DNA of 64,000 nucleotides from Phoronis australis (lineage: Eukaryota > Phoronida > Phoronidae): assembly GCA_002633005.1 (NCBI GenBank), contig NMRA01000116.1, positions 841,237 through 905,236 of the forward strand, read 5' to 3'. Numbering within the stretch: position 1 is the first letter of the stretch; each line of letters begins with the position of its first letter. The notes below the pieces were generated by a model that was not told where the DNA came from, did not search any database, and saw only the letters and a list, made by a program, of their open reading frames with translations. Positions 12,301 to 22,913 of the stretch are shown here, piece by piece. The position numbers and the translations under genes were made by a program.

Positions 12301-13799
12301 ATAAGCTAGCTGTATCAAGTAGCAATTTGTACTCTTTCAAATTGTCACGTGTGTGGTTACAGGTAATTTGAACTTCGGAGGGAAATTTTAAATCACTAGG
12401 GGACTGAATCTTTAGGCATCGTTGGGGGAATTTCGCGGCGAGATTTTGCAATATTTTTAAGTTGAGTGGGGATAGAGCCGATATTCGGCCCCAAAATCGA
12501 GAGATTGAGCTTCCTGTCCTTTAGAAAGAAAAATTCATTATGTTTCAACCCGTAATCATGAAAACACAGCTTGGCTGGCCGAAGATTCACCGGTCGTTGC
12601 TATGATGCTCGGCAACAGAGATGCGATAAAATATGACCTAGCTTTTCGAAACATTTATAAATTTTACACGGAAATATTTTCCTTCGTCGCGGCATATGGC
12701 AACGACCCAACGCTTCCGCAACGTCCATAGGGATTGTAAAACAGACAGTTGAGTGTCCATATATTTTCTGCCGTTCGAGCAACGCGGAATACAACTATGC
12801 CGATAAGCCAACAGTTCTATCGTAGCGAGCCTCGATTTGGAACGCGCCTCCTGTCGGCGTGAATTAGGTCTATAAAGAGTAGTATGTGCTTGTTTGGCAA
12901 TTCTCAGCTGAGGAGAAGCCAGCAGCTAACTGACTAAAAATCTCTACTATCCAAGGTAATTCTCTAGAGTACCTCTGTCGTTCTCCATGAAGCCCAGTTC
13001 ATTTTCTACAGCTTCCAGCCTGTCTCGTGTTTCTGTCAACAATCTTTCGTTCAAAAAGGCCTTCTGTGAACATTCTTTGAGCTGCGCCTCCTTGTCAGCG
13101 AGTGTTGCAGCTACAGATTCTGAATGGAATGCAAAAATTGTTCGTTATCAATATGAATTTCTGATTTTTGTAGTGGCAATTAGTTTACATCTGTGTGAAA
13201 AGTAAAAAGAATTTGTCCGACAAAAAATACATGCAAACAGCTCAGGTCAGGTGCTTTAAGACATTTACGTGCACGTGGAATACGTGTGAATAAACCATTG
13301 GAGCCAATGAATTTACGGCATGCAACAGGAAGGCACGTCAAGTTCGATTGAGCTTAAAATATTTTGACCAAACGTTCTGACCTGACAGTCCCGATGGCTG
13401 AAAATCCAAACTACTGAATTCTATCGATCACGTTGGCCCCTTAATTGTTTACAAAATGAATACTGGGACATACGATTTGCATGCTTCAACTTTTACTGTA
13501 CCATTTATTGTTCTCAAGCGGTCTATCTTCTCGGATAACTCTTCAATCACGTCCTCTTTTTCCGAGAGTTTAGAGGACATATTGTCATAGCTCTGTTCCC
13601 TCTGCTTTATACGTCCATCAATGTCTGATAACAGTTTGTCTAGTTTGCACTCAACTTTTACACAGGTTTGTTCCAACACGTTCAGGTGAGCATTGTTTTC
13701 TGACAACTCGAACTGATTTTCTTTTATGATGTTTGTTACTTCCGCAACACCTCTTTTCAACGACTCTATCATCTTCCAAGCATCGGCATGAATTTCCAT
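6370..13799 (-). CDS. Coiled-coil protein with acidic Ser-rich tail, 6 exons, function unknown
   Basis: Minus-strand exons in transcript order: 13502-13799, 12973-13119, 10689-10787, 10103-10210, 8428-8513, 6370-7809. Every intron has GT/AG ends and the phases agree (1,1,1,1,0), giving 2178 nt and 725 residues. The ATG at 13799 has an AAAATGG context and an in-frame TAA three codons upstream, so the start is well supported. Residues 1 to about 275 are heptad-rich coiled coil, dense in Glu, Lys, Leu and Arg (for example LDDKISEQ-type and RRWVEAILKIKNKGKLDEL segments). The last exon encodes about 450 low-complexity residues rich in Ser, Thr and Asp, with an acidic patch (SGEEEDDSS, DNDDEDDDGSS). 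There is no signal peptide or membrane segment. It is probably a cytosolic or cytoskeletal scaffold, but I do not recognise an orthologue. Introns carry transposons (8838-9769 and 11431-12872). A decayed copy of exons 1-4 lies at 41.5-44.9 kb. Confidence 0.8.
8838..9769. mobile_element. TIR transposon (non-autonomous), about 930 bp
   Basis: Inverted termini of about 125 bp: 8838-8965 (CCGTAACACCATTCAAGAGT...) mirrored by 9640-9769. A weaker match extends about 10 bp outside both ends. It lies in the intron between exons 4 and 5 of the coiled-coil gene. The homologous stretch of the second copy (about 41540-41590) lacks it, so insertion followed duplication or the element was lost there. Internal frames do not resemble a transposase. 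Confidence 0.75.
11112..11180. repeat. Short inverted repeat (hairpin)
   Basis: GGTGATAATTGGCG and TTTGTGA on the left are mirrored by TCACAAATGGCGCCAATTATCACC on the right, with a short loop. It lies in the intron between exons 2 and 3 of the coiled-coil gene. Confidence 0.6.
11256..11330 (+). repeat. tRNA-like sequence (SINE head or tRNA relic)
   Basis: It has an A-box-like TAGTTCAGCTAA and a perfect B box, GGTTCGAATCC (11308-11318), about 45 bp apart, as in tRNA genes. A seven-T run at the anticodon-arm position and poor arm pairing argue against a functional tRNA, so a tRNA-derived SINE or pseudogene is more likely. Confidence 0.45.
11431..12872. mobile_element. TIR element 'TAGACCTAATTCACGC', full-length copy
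   Basis: The left end reads TAGACCTAATTCACGC and the right end is its inverse, GGCGTGAATTAGGTCTA; GAGGCTC...CGAT motifs just inside both ends are also mirrored. Length is 1.44 kb. The right half holds broken minus-strand frames containing (R)KRWVVAI.RDEGKYF, which resembles the core of THAP DNA-binding domains found in P-element or Kolobok transposases; this resemblance is tentative. It sits in the intron between coiled-coil exons 2 and 3 and is absent from the second copy. Related fragments are at 15592-16018 and 25190-25476. Confidence 0.65.
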
Positions 13800-14901
13800 T
13801 TTCGTTTAGCATCTGATGTGTGACGTTTAAGATATTGAACGCTCGTGTTTTCTGGTACGTGCATTCATTATACCACACAGTTGCATTTTGCCTTGTCAAT
13901 ATTCAGCTCAAAAAGATTGACTACATTTTGCCCTGTTTAGCTGGCTAAAGACGAAAATAAAAACACTGAGAGTAGGTCAACTGCGGTGGTACACACACGT
14001 TTATTTGGACTTTGTACGCCAACAAGTGTTCATGTTACTACCTCTGGTGTTTATTTCGATTTTGTATTCTAACGGTCTGCGTTGGCTCTCGTCGTAACGT
14101 TTATGCTATGACCTGCTGTTTATTTTGACAATGCGCACCATGCTAGAAACGGGGTGGCGTTGTCCCTTTGTTCCTCAAGCGTGAATTTTTTACACCCAAT
14201 ACCAAGAACAGATGAACAACGCTACCCCGTTTCACAACGGTTCACTCAGTGTTTCCGAAAAAAGATTCCAGTTTTGATCATTAAAGGTGCACTTCATTCC
14301 CAGTTGTGGAAATCACGAAATTAATTCTCATGAACTTGCCGCGATAACAATAATTGAGTTCTACCATTAAAAGGATTTGATGGTCACTTGACATGTACTT
14401 GAAGAAGACCCATAAATTACGAGTTCGCACATCCTAAAGAACCTTTGAATTAAAACTCATTTTTCTTGTGACAATGTTGGAAATGGAAATCATTTTATCA
14501 TGGTTTGGATAGGTTTAAAACGTCATCCTGTGTTGTTTGAGTAACTTGCTTCAGTTTACACAGTAGGCTTTGAGTGAATAGGAATGTTCTATTCTATGTG
14601 TGCTGTTCAAAACCATTCTCTACGGATCACGCTGGTTCAGAAAGTTTCCAAGCATTTCATGCCCAACTGATCTTCACACCAGTGTGATAGAAATTGAAAG
14701 GCGCACTCAGCGATTCTTTTAACATTTCGAATTTAATGTTTTTAAATCTTCATTAATCATTCATTTTGTAACTTTCGTTTTCTCTTTCCACGAGACAAAA
14801 ATTTCAAAGATATATTACTAATGGTCAGGAACTTCCTACTGGACACAAAGTACACACATGTATGACTTATATCCATATTCTATATTTTCTGGAAATTTTA
14901 G
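13800..14901. other. 5' flank of the coiled-coil gene; no coding sequence seen
   Basis: It holds the presumed promoter of the minus-strand coiled-coil gene and, further right, the intron before the plus-strand exon at 14902. The stretch is conserved in both other copies (about 44880-45980 and 51040-52140). A small hairpin (14146-14233) is present in all three. Confidence 0.5.
14146..14233. repeat. 88-bp inverted-repeat element, kept in three copies
   Basis: GAAACGGGGTGGCGTTG and CAACGCTACCCCGTTTC flank a loop of about 55 bp. Equivalent hairpins lie near 45220-45303 and 51372-51455, with changes on both arms that keep pairing, so the element predates the duplication. Confidence 0.65.
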
Positions 14902-15114
14902 GGACGCAAAACCGTTGGCAACCTGAGGCAGGCTGGTGATCCTATCTATGCCTCCACTGATCCATTTGAAGGCTTGATAGAAGCACTAGAGAGATTGCGC
15001 TGTTACAAGCAGAAGTCTGGCAACATCCCCTCTGCTGACTTGCTTAGATACGCTGTTCTTTTCAGGCATGGCTCTCACACAGAATTTAACTGTCAGGGCA
15101 CAATTATATTTTAA
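14902..15114 (+). CDS. Orphan terminal exon, unknown protein (3' partial)
   Basis: After an acceptor (CTGGAAATTTTAG) the frame is open for 70 codons to TAA. An AATAAA overlaps the stop region (15114-15119). The peptide looks real: GDPIYASTDPFEGLIEALERL is followed by a Lys/Ser linker and LLRYAVLFRHG. I do not recognise it and found no upstream exon. The equivalent sequence in the other two copies (about 45982-46150 and 52141-52310) is broken by small deletions and stop codons, so those are pseudogenes. The splice phase is unknown because the preceding exon is missing. It ends about 120 bp from the end of the minus-strand WSC relic, in convergent orientation. Confidence 0.45.
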   Translation, partial: GRKTVGNLRQAGDPIYASTDPFEGLIEALERLRCYKQKSGNIPSADLLRYAVLFRHGSHTEFNCQGTIIF

Positions 15115-15233
15115 ATAAAAAGTGACCAATTAAATGCAATGTGAATTCTTTCATCATCCACTTTCTAATGAAAGAATACTGGGTATTGAGGAAAACTGCT
15201 AAATATTTCGGAAATTTTATTGACAATAAGTGC

Positions 15234-15519
15234 CTATGACGTAACGGTGTGATAAATTTCGTAGTTGTAGTGTCCTCCGCATGTCTGCCCGAAACCATCG
15301 GCACATGGAAGTAGGCAATTAACATCATCTACCACAACGCCGCTGAAGGTGCTGTCGCCACAGTAGCATCTGTCACCGTTACTTAACCCGGCGTAACTGT
15401 AGCCATGCACGACTGGCGCAGACCCGTTTACAGTAATAGGCGGAGTTCTGTTGGGTTGAGATATGAAAGTAGAGCCTCGTGTAAATATGACTGGTGACTG
15501 AAGCAGCCAACTCTGTCTC
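15234..15519 (-). pseudogene. WSC-domain terminal exon relic (astacin copy C)
   Basis: Homologous to the WSC exon of gene B (52450-52724), with the same stop position and AATAAA-containing 3' flank. It carries net insertions of 4 and 7 nt that shift the frame, so the WSC domain cannot be read through. The rest of this astacin gene is missing: just to the right the sequence switches into a TIR-element fragment at about 15592. Confidence 0.8.
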
Positions 15520-15591
15520 CTGGAAGTATAAGTAAAAGTCTAAATATATGTCTAGACTATAGTAGAATGAAGCCGTAGTCATGAGATGTCA

Positions 15592-16018
15592 TGGTCAATA
15601 TTTTTGAGAGAGGAATAGGGCCGACATTCGGCCCTAAAATCGAGGGGTTGAGCTGGGCCCTGAACCTTTTAAAAAATGCATCACGTTTCTACCCGCAGTC
15701 ATGAAAACGCAGCCTGGCGAGCTGAAGATTCTCCGGTCCGTTGCTATTGTGCTCGGCAACTGAGAAGCGACAAAATATGATATAACTTTTCGAAAACATT
15801 TATAAATTTTACACAGATATATTTTCCTTCATCGCGACGTATGGCGACGAACCAACGCTCCTGAATATTAACGTTATGAGGGATTGTAAAACAGACAGTC
15901 GAGTGTCCGTATTTTTCTAGCAGTTCGAGCAACGCGGAATACAAGCAGATAAGCCAACAGAACTAACGTAGCGAGCCTCGTTTTGGAACGGGCCTCCTGT
16001 CGGCGTGAATTAGGTCTA
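15592..16018. mobile_element. Truncated copy of the TAGACC TIR element
   Basis: Similar to about 12430-12872, ending in the same GGCGTGAATTAGGTCTA terminus. It contains the same broken minus-strand THAP-like segment. The left end is truncated at the junction with the duplicated WSC block. Confidence 0.65.
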
Positions 16019-16151
16019 TAGCTGGCTCTCTATTGACACTCGCTGTAACTGCTGATTCTCTTCACTGCAACTCTTTAACTGCTTAACTGCTTTTCTTCTG
16101 ATTAACTGACTGTCCCAGAACCGTGCCTGAGTACGCATAGACTAATGCATT

Positions 16152-16290
16152 GTTCTAGAACTTTTCACCAGTTCAAGCACGTTCTAGAACTTTTCGGAAT
16201 CTACTCAAACATTCTACAAACATATACTAGTCTCTAGAATATTCCAGACTGCATTAATCACTGTCATGCTAGAGTCTTCTAGAAAGTTCC
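16152..16290. promoter_or_regulatory. Cluster of heat-shock-element-like sites
   Basis: Four close matches to alternating nGAAn/nTTCn units: GTTCTAGAACTTTTC at about 16152 and again at about 16181, CTAGAATATTCC at 16234-16245, and TTCTAGAAAGTTC at 16277-16289, the last being a perfect three-unit HSE. These are HSF1-type sites by sequence. No adjacent gene could be assigned, so a regulatory role is inference. Confidence 0.45.
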
Positions 16291-16766
16291 ACACTATACT
16301 GTAATAAAAGAATTACATCATCACTGCACTCAAAAAACAGAACCACAAAACAAAATAAAACAAAACAACTAAAAACAGTGTCAGTCTATATTCTGACATT
16401 TTAATTGATGGATACATGTAGCTGAAATTTCGAAATCTGTTCAGTATTTATTGAAATTTTTAACTATCCGGTGTAAAAACCATCTTAAACAAATCACTCG
16501 TTCGTACTCATCCGGCTTACGGCCCATGCTGGGCTTACCGCCCACTCCCAAAAATTTCAACTTTTCATTTTTAAGTGCCCATGCTCGGTTTACCACCCAT
16601 CCCCAATTTTTCATGAGCAAGACTTCCGTAAAATATCTGTTCTTCTGTGAACGTTCGTTGCGCAAAATTAAAATTCCAATTAATCAGTTTTAGCAGAACC
16701 GGGACCTTGCCTTACTATGGCGGTAAAATTCCCAGCGTATTCTCATGCCCTTTACTGAAGGAGACA
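16291..16766. other. No gene seen; short internal direct repeat
   Basis: AT-rich. A roughly 50-bp imperfect direct repeat (CCCATGCTGGGCTTACCGCCC, then CCCATGCTCGGTTTACCACCC) gives two shadow frames around 16450-16690. No family resemblance. Confidence 0.35.
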
Positions 16767-17639
16767 CAATGGGGCTATTCGGAAAATTTACATTAACTTG
16801 AGGGCGCGCGTGTACTTGAGGTAGATAAGCAGCCTCGATTTCGCGAGCCCTTTAAATACATGTTGAATATGAGATTGTGTGAAAAGGGTGCTTCTATGAG
16901 AGGAAGTAAGAACGCCCTTATACAAAGGTAAGGTTTGTGATTATTTTAACGATTATTCCATGTTTATTCTACTGATGCCTGTTAACTGAGGTACTCGCCG
17001 ATGTCGAATTCGCGGCAGTCGCCAGTCGGGTTAATCTTTGTTGTGATTTGTGTTACGATACTTGACGTAGCACTCGGAATCTTTTTGTATATCAGAGCAG
17101 TATTATTGTTTGGAATGATTTCTGACAGGTTTATCAGTGACAGTTACATCAATCAATGCTCAATGATTATGCTGTCATCACGACATTGGTAAGTGAGTTA
17201 AGATTACAATCCAAGTCCAATGGCAAAAGGTACGTGACAAATATCCATTAGACTATTTGTTTAGGCCTACTCTCTATCCTATATCTTCCGGAAATCTATT
17301 ACACGTGGAAATGGAATCTATTATGTCTTTTTCACGTGTCCTTTGGTTTTTAGTTTTGAGGGCTTTTGCCGTGCAGAGGAGATATGCATTGCTTCTGCTG
17401 AAATAGAAAATCAATCAGTTGAAGGCACTGATACAAACTCGTTAAAATTCATGAAAATTCCTATCTTTACCCTGCTTGAAATGAAACTGGCCTTCGCTGT
17501 ATACAATGGGGCTATTCGGAGAATTCTTCTCGCGGTGTCGCTGCTGTACTAGTGGTGATTGAATTGCGCATGCGTGGCTGTCTGCATGTAAACAACTGGT
17601 CAAAGATGCAATTTTTATCAAAATACGTCGTGGCGCTAA

Positions 17640-18516
17640 GCCTTATTACTGCTAATTTCCCTGGTGCAAGTCTTCGACAGGGGGCCACAAATTCCCAATA
17701 GACCTAAGGTTACTGTATTCGTGGACAATTGCGGTCAACAGGGTCAACTCACTGACAAAAAGCGTGTGGATGCTGAAGCCCCGTGTGTGCTCTTTGACTT
17801 AGCAGTTCCATTCGGAGACTTCACAACATTACTTGGTAAGTTTTTAGCAATCAGTTTCTATCAACATCGTTCGGTGGTGCTATCCCCACCAGTTACCCCA
17901 CTGAATAACAGTTTTATTGATTGAAACTAAGTGTTTCTTTTTGGAAACTCACCCGATGCCGGGTAGGCTAGCAGCACATATGATATTGATTATTGTCCTG
18001 GGTGGGAGTGCTCCCAAAATAAGAGGTGTATGGTACGTGATGCACAGAAGTCAAGAGTGACTTTTTCACAGCAGTTTCTCTTCAAAACTTTGCTGTTTCC
18101 AATAAAATTCTCTAGGTGAGTGAGTTTCCTTATTTTATCGTGGACCCCACCCCCAGGATTACCAGCTCAGTTATCGAATTAACATGAATAAGCCTTAATT
18201 CAGTAAATGTCGTAACATTGCATTGGAAAAAATTGACACCTAGATTGAATTTTACTTGTTGAGATCAGAAGCACATTTTAAGTGTCATGAAAAATACACA
18301 TTGTTAAATCACTTTTAGCCTGTTTCACATATTTTAATTCAGATATTAAATAAGACTTGGGTACAAAGGTTATTAGTTTTTACACATAAACATGAAGATA
18401 AATGTCAAGTATGTTCTGCCTTACAAAAGTAGTTTTGTCTTGTCTTTTCTTTTAAAATTTGCTAATATTTCTATTCTGTTACAGGCAAGAACAAACAACT
18501 GAAACCAACCACCTGA
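17640..18516 (+). CDS. Possible two-exon gene fragment inside the long-arm element
   Basis: A frame open from 17640 to a donor at 17835 (ACTTG|GTAAG) encodes DRGPQIPNRPKVTVFVDNCG and a further segment ending FGDFTTLL. An acceptor (TTCTGTTACAG) at 18484 continues in phase to ten more codons and TGA at 18516. There is no ATG in frame; a different frame just upstream begins MQFLSKYVVALSLI, resembling a signal peptide. It may be transposon-encoded or a captured host fragment. I do not recognise it. Confidence 0.25.
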
Positions 18517-20349
18517 CCATCTATTTCACCGTTGGACAAAGTGAAAAGCAATCCTTCAGCAATAACCTGAGACAACTGAACGTAATTCAGAAATTCAGCA
18601 CCTGATATACCTGATTATGGACTCCCTCACAATGTTGTTTCTTTCTGTGCTTTTTCAGTTTGCCATTTGTTTTTAAATACACTGATAATTGTTTATTCTC
18701 GAATCTTGTGCATAGCAGATTCTTATCCAGCTAGCTACAATTGAAAACATACAATAAGACAATCGATGCAGTCACTGAATGTCATTTCCCCATAATCTGT
18801 ACCAAATTGAAAAGTTTTTACCAATAGTATAAAGCCTTTCTTCTGAAAGGAAAATTTAATGTCACTCAGCTTTTGGCTTTCATTTCACTGGGTTCTAGTT
18901 TCAATGGCCTATAGAAGCGCTTGTAAAAAAGGTCCAGTTTCAACACGTGGCTTTCTTTCATGTAACCTCATTCAGCCTCAATAACATCCACAATTAGACC
19001 CTTGAAGGTAAACACAGCAGCATATCACTTGAATCGTTTTGAGCCCAAAATCAGACTCTGAACTAGACCAGAGTGTGACTAGGTCTTCTTTAGCTTCAGT
19101 CCCTCATGTTTCTTCCAGGAAAGGAAATAAGCTATTGTCCACACATGACTCATTGCCTATGAAAGGGCATCCTCACCAACAAGGCTTATTTGTGTAGCAG
19201 TCAGATATAGTTCGTCTGGATACACAGACACTCCACTGGCACATTGTCTTATGGTAACTTAGTACTGCGATTCACATTTCTCCAGGGCCACTGACTTGCA
19301 CATTGTGCCATGCAGCACTGCTGGTGTGTGGAAGTGCTGTGGGAAGAGAACGGAGTAACAAAGCTTGTCTATGATACAGCTTGAAGTGGCCTTAAAATGT
19401 CACTGAACCTGGAACAAATATTGAAATATGAATAATTAAGTACTCCAGATTGGATCAAAAATGTTATCCCTGTTTTTCAAAAATATATGGTGATTGGTCT
19501 ACAGTTTCACATAAAAGTAAATAATTACTATTTTCAGAAACCAAGGGTGTATATAATGAGTATTGCATAAAACTGTGTCTTTATTTTTTATCCCTAGCCA
19601 TAACAATTCTTTAAACGCATCACTTGTCTGTAAAATATACAAGCTTTTTGAGACAACTTCAAACCTTTGTTACCCATTTTCAAGCCTTTTTAATTTTGAT
19701 ACTTTCAGCAATTTTAAACTCAGATTACAGGTTCATGGGTCTGTCAAGCATACTTCTAGCCTAAGGTTGAGGGAACCGTTTTTCTTCTAATAGAAGATAT
19801 GAAGACTTGGGTCATTTAAAAATGATGGATAATCTTTCTGTTGTTTAAGAGTAATTACAAATCGTAAGGCACCATCAAAAATGCAATTTTCACAAAAATG
19901 GCAGTCATTTGAATTTATAACGACTTGCAACATTTCAAGGCATGAGTTAAGACTATTCAGTCACTGTGAATTCGGAAAATGTAATATATTTTCGTGGTTT
20001 TACAATTGATACAAGTAGCAAAACAGTTTCATGAAATCAACTTGAAGGGACTTCGTGAAGGTTAAGAATTACCTCACCATGCTCTTTTCCCCAAACATGT
20101 ATTACCTGTTATTTCCACACATTCAGTTGTACCAAATATTACAACCCCCCATGCCAATCCTCCCTCGGGACCTGAATAAGTAATTTAACAAAATGACTTT
20201 AAAAATAGCTGTTCCTTTTCAAAGGCTTTGTTCGTTGTCTCCAATATTGAAAGTAGGCTTTGACAACAGATCTGCACTGGATGGGAAGATCTTGTTGGTT
20301 AGCTGCAGTCAAATGCTAAAAACCAATTTTTGTCCATTCAGGGACGGTG
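18517..20349. other. Centre of the long-arm element, no gene seen
   Basis: AT-rich, with only short unconvincing frames. It presumably includes the 3' flank of the possible gene above. Nothing further was recognised. Confidence 0.4.
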
Positions 20350-21026
20350 CAGAAGCGATGCATATCTCCTCTGCACGGTACAAGCCTTCAAACCTAAAAA
20401 CCAAAGGTTACGTGAAAACTGACGTGATAGATTTCCATTTCAACGTGTAATAGATTTCCAGAAGACATATGATAGGGAGTAAACAAATAGTCTAATGCAA
20501 TGGATATTTATCACTCACGTACCCTTTGCCATTGGGATTGGATTGTAATCTTAACTCATTAACCTGTATCGAGTTGACAGCATAAACATTCAGCATTGAT
20601 TGATGTAACTGTCACTGATAAACTTTTAGAAATCATTCCAAACAATAATAATGCTTTGATGTACGAAAAGATCCCGATTGCTACGTCAAGTATCGTATCA
20701 CATATCACAACATACAAAGATTAACCAGACTCTGGCTGGCGACTGACTGCCGCGAAGTCGACATCGGCGAGTGCCTCAGTTAACAGGCATCGGTAGAATA
20801 ATCATGGAATAATCGTTAAAAAAAACACAAACCTTACCTTTGTATGAGGTCGTGCTTACTTCCTCTCTTAGAAGCACCCCTTTTACGCAATCTCAGATTC
20901 AGTTGGCACGGCTGCAAGCCATTTCACCATGTATTTAAAGGGCTCGCGAAATCGAGGCTGTTAATCTATCACCACTAGTACACGCACGCCCTCTAGTTAT
21001 TGTAGATTTTCCGAATAGCCCCATTG

Positions 21027-22629
21027 CGCTAAAAGTAGATATGTAGTGATACAAAGACACTCGTATAATTTGTTTGATTGGCTGCCATGACAAACCACGC
21101 GGAAGTGGAAAAATTCACAGATTTCATCAAACTTTGTATCTTTTACGCACTGAACTCTGGTTACATTTGTATAACGATTGGGGCATTATTTAGAGGGCGT
21201 GGGTTACTCAAAAAACCAGACAAAGAATTATTATTTCGTTTTTTCATCATGTAGAAATTCCCAATTTAATTCTAAGTTTAACAAAAAATAGTACTTCCAA
21301 CAAAAAAATTCTTCGTCCAGATTCCAAACATTTAACCTTATATTCATATATAAAAAACCTTCACACCCCTTGCTAAGGACTATCCTATGTGGGCAACGAC
21401 AGCAAAAATGGTCACTTGCTGGTGTGCCGTCCATTTTGCGTGGTGTGAATTTCGCACTCAAGGTCGAAAGCCAACATCCCGTGGAGTATGAAAATGCAGT
21501 TGAAGTCCGTGCAAAGATTTGGAATTAGAGTACTGAGGGTTCCTGGATCTTTTAAGGTGAGTTTTGTTTGATAGATGAAATTTTAACTCACACTAAAAAT
21601 TTTTAAACTATTTCAGCACGGCAAAATCATCGACACGCGTAAGCGACAAACGAAGGTTTGAAAAGTGGTTTTAAATAAAATCACATAACGTGAAATTTAA
21701 CTGCAATATAGTCCAACATTTGAAGGGGGTTTTTGCTATAAAGAACCCGACGATGAATTTAAAAATAAAATTAACTTGTATTTATTTTGCTCTAAAGTTG
21801 AAAATTGACAAAATTTGATGTTTAAAAACGAAATTAAAAACTCTTCGTGCAGAAAGTGAAATGTTGATCTTTCTTTTATGTAAAAGCATTAAATGACCCC
21901 CCACAGCTGCTGAATCCAATTGGCAAATTGTCGCAAGGAGCTGAAACATCCTTACTTGTCGGTGCCGCGGTTTCACGTGACTGGGATTTCTGAACCTGGG
22001 CTTTCATTCAAATTTCACATTTCCCTGTCGATACGCGGAATAATGTCTCGTGGGATATTACTTCATGTACGCCACTCTCGGTACGTTATGTGTATATATA
22101 GTATATCTGTTGTCTATAATCTATAGATGAGATGCAGTACACTTCATTTCGCGTATACTCGAAAAGAGAGTAGGTGCTCGAAATTTCGAACACATTATGC
22201 CATTGAAAACTCTAAAGTAGACTCTTGAGTAGGCCTATAGAGTGTGAGTTTTTGCGTCGAGTCTAAGTACGGAGATTGAAGACCGGACCCCGGCCCAAAC
22301 TGTAGGATAGGCCTGCCCTTTGCAATTAGGGAGCCAAGATGTCAAGGTTTGAATTCATATAGCCTTTGCTTGCACATTGTCTCACGAGTACGATATCATG
22401 CGTAATGAAATGCCACACGTTTTATTTGGATGTAGAAGGTAAAAAGTATTTTTAGGTATTTTGCGTACTTGTGTTAGGTTTATGATAATATTTTGCTAGA
22501 ATATTTATTAAAGTTCTTCTCTCACGCGTTGTTAACCCTTATTACATGGTTAGAGGATATTATAAGGATCCAAGATATACTTACCCCATAACTAATACAC
22601 AATCCGTACTCGAAAAAAGTTTAAATGAA
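21027..22629. other. No gene supported
   Basis: Short frames on both strands have no family features. At about 21970-22090 a segment (TCGATACGCGGAATAATGTC) matches one arm of the palindrome at 39049-39129, so it holds a fragment of that repeat. Confidence 0.4.
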
Positions 22630-22819
22630 CGCGCCCGAAGAACCACCGCCATTTTGAACTTGCCGCGAACCCGGAAGTACAATTCATTCAGGAACCCAGG
22701 CCGAGAAAACGCCGTCAGTGCGACTGGAGCAGTGCCTGTTCTGTTACCAGCCAGCAAACGGGGATGAAATAATCGACAGCGCGCCTTAATTTTAATAAAA
22801 TCAAACTACGGACAATTTT
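22630..22819 (+). promoter_or_regulatory. CpG-rich promoter-like region
   Basis: Markedly CpG-rich compared with its surroundings. It contains CCGCCATTTTG, a YY1-type site often found just inside 5' UTRs, and ACCCGGAAGT, an ETS-type site, just ahead of a plausible first coding exon at 22820. Motif-based inference only. Confidence 0.3.
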
Positions 22820-22909
22820 ATGGAATTTGCTGAAGAAATTATTTTGCCAGACTCGGGACCGCACTGGCTATCGGACCCGGTGCGGATCGAGACCAGACAT
22901 TGGCGAACG
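22820..22909 (+). CDS. Possible first coding exon of an unknown gene
   Basis: An ATG opens a 30-codon frame beginning MEFAEEIILPDSGPHW and ending at CGAACG|GTAAAT, a reasonable donor. Codon 31 onward would be intron. I could not find a downstream exon before about 25 kb, so the gene may be broken or its introns long. Unknown function. Confidence 0.25.
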
Positions 22910-22913
22910 GTAA

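Larger units (their letters stand above)
16767..21026. mobile_element. 4.3-kb element with long inverted arms
   Basis: The left arm (16767-17400) and right arm (20350-21026) are inverted copies of each other over most of their length. The outer termini are CAATGGGGCTATTCGG and its reverse complement. The same terminus recurs at 17504, suggesting nesting. Shared blocks include GATTTCGCGAGCCCTTTAAATACATG and the GGTACGTGA region. No target duplication is obvious. The 2.9-kb centre contains the possible two-exon frame described below. Confidence 0.65.
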
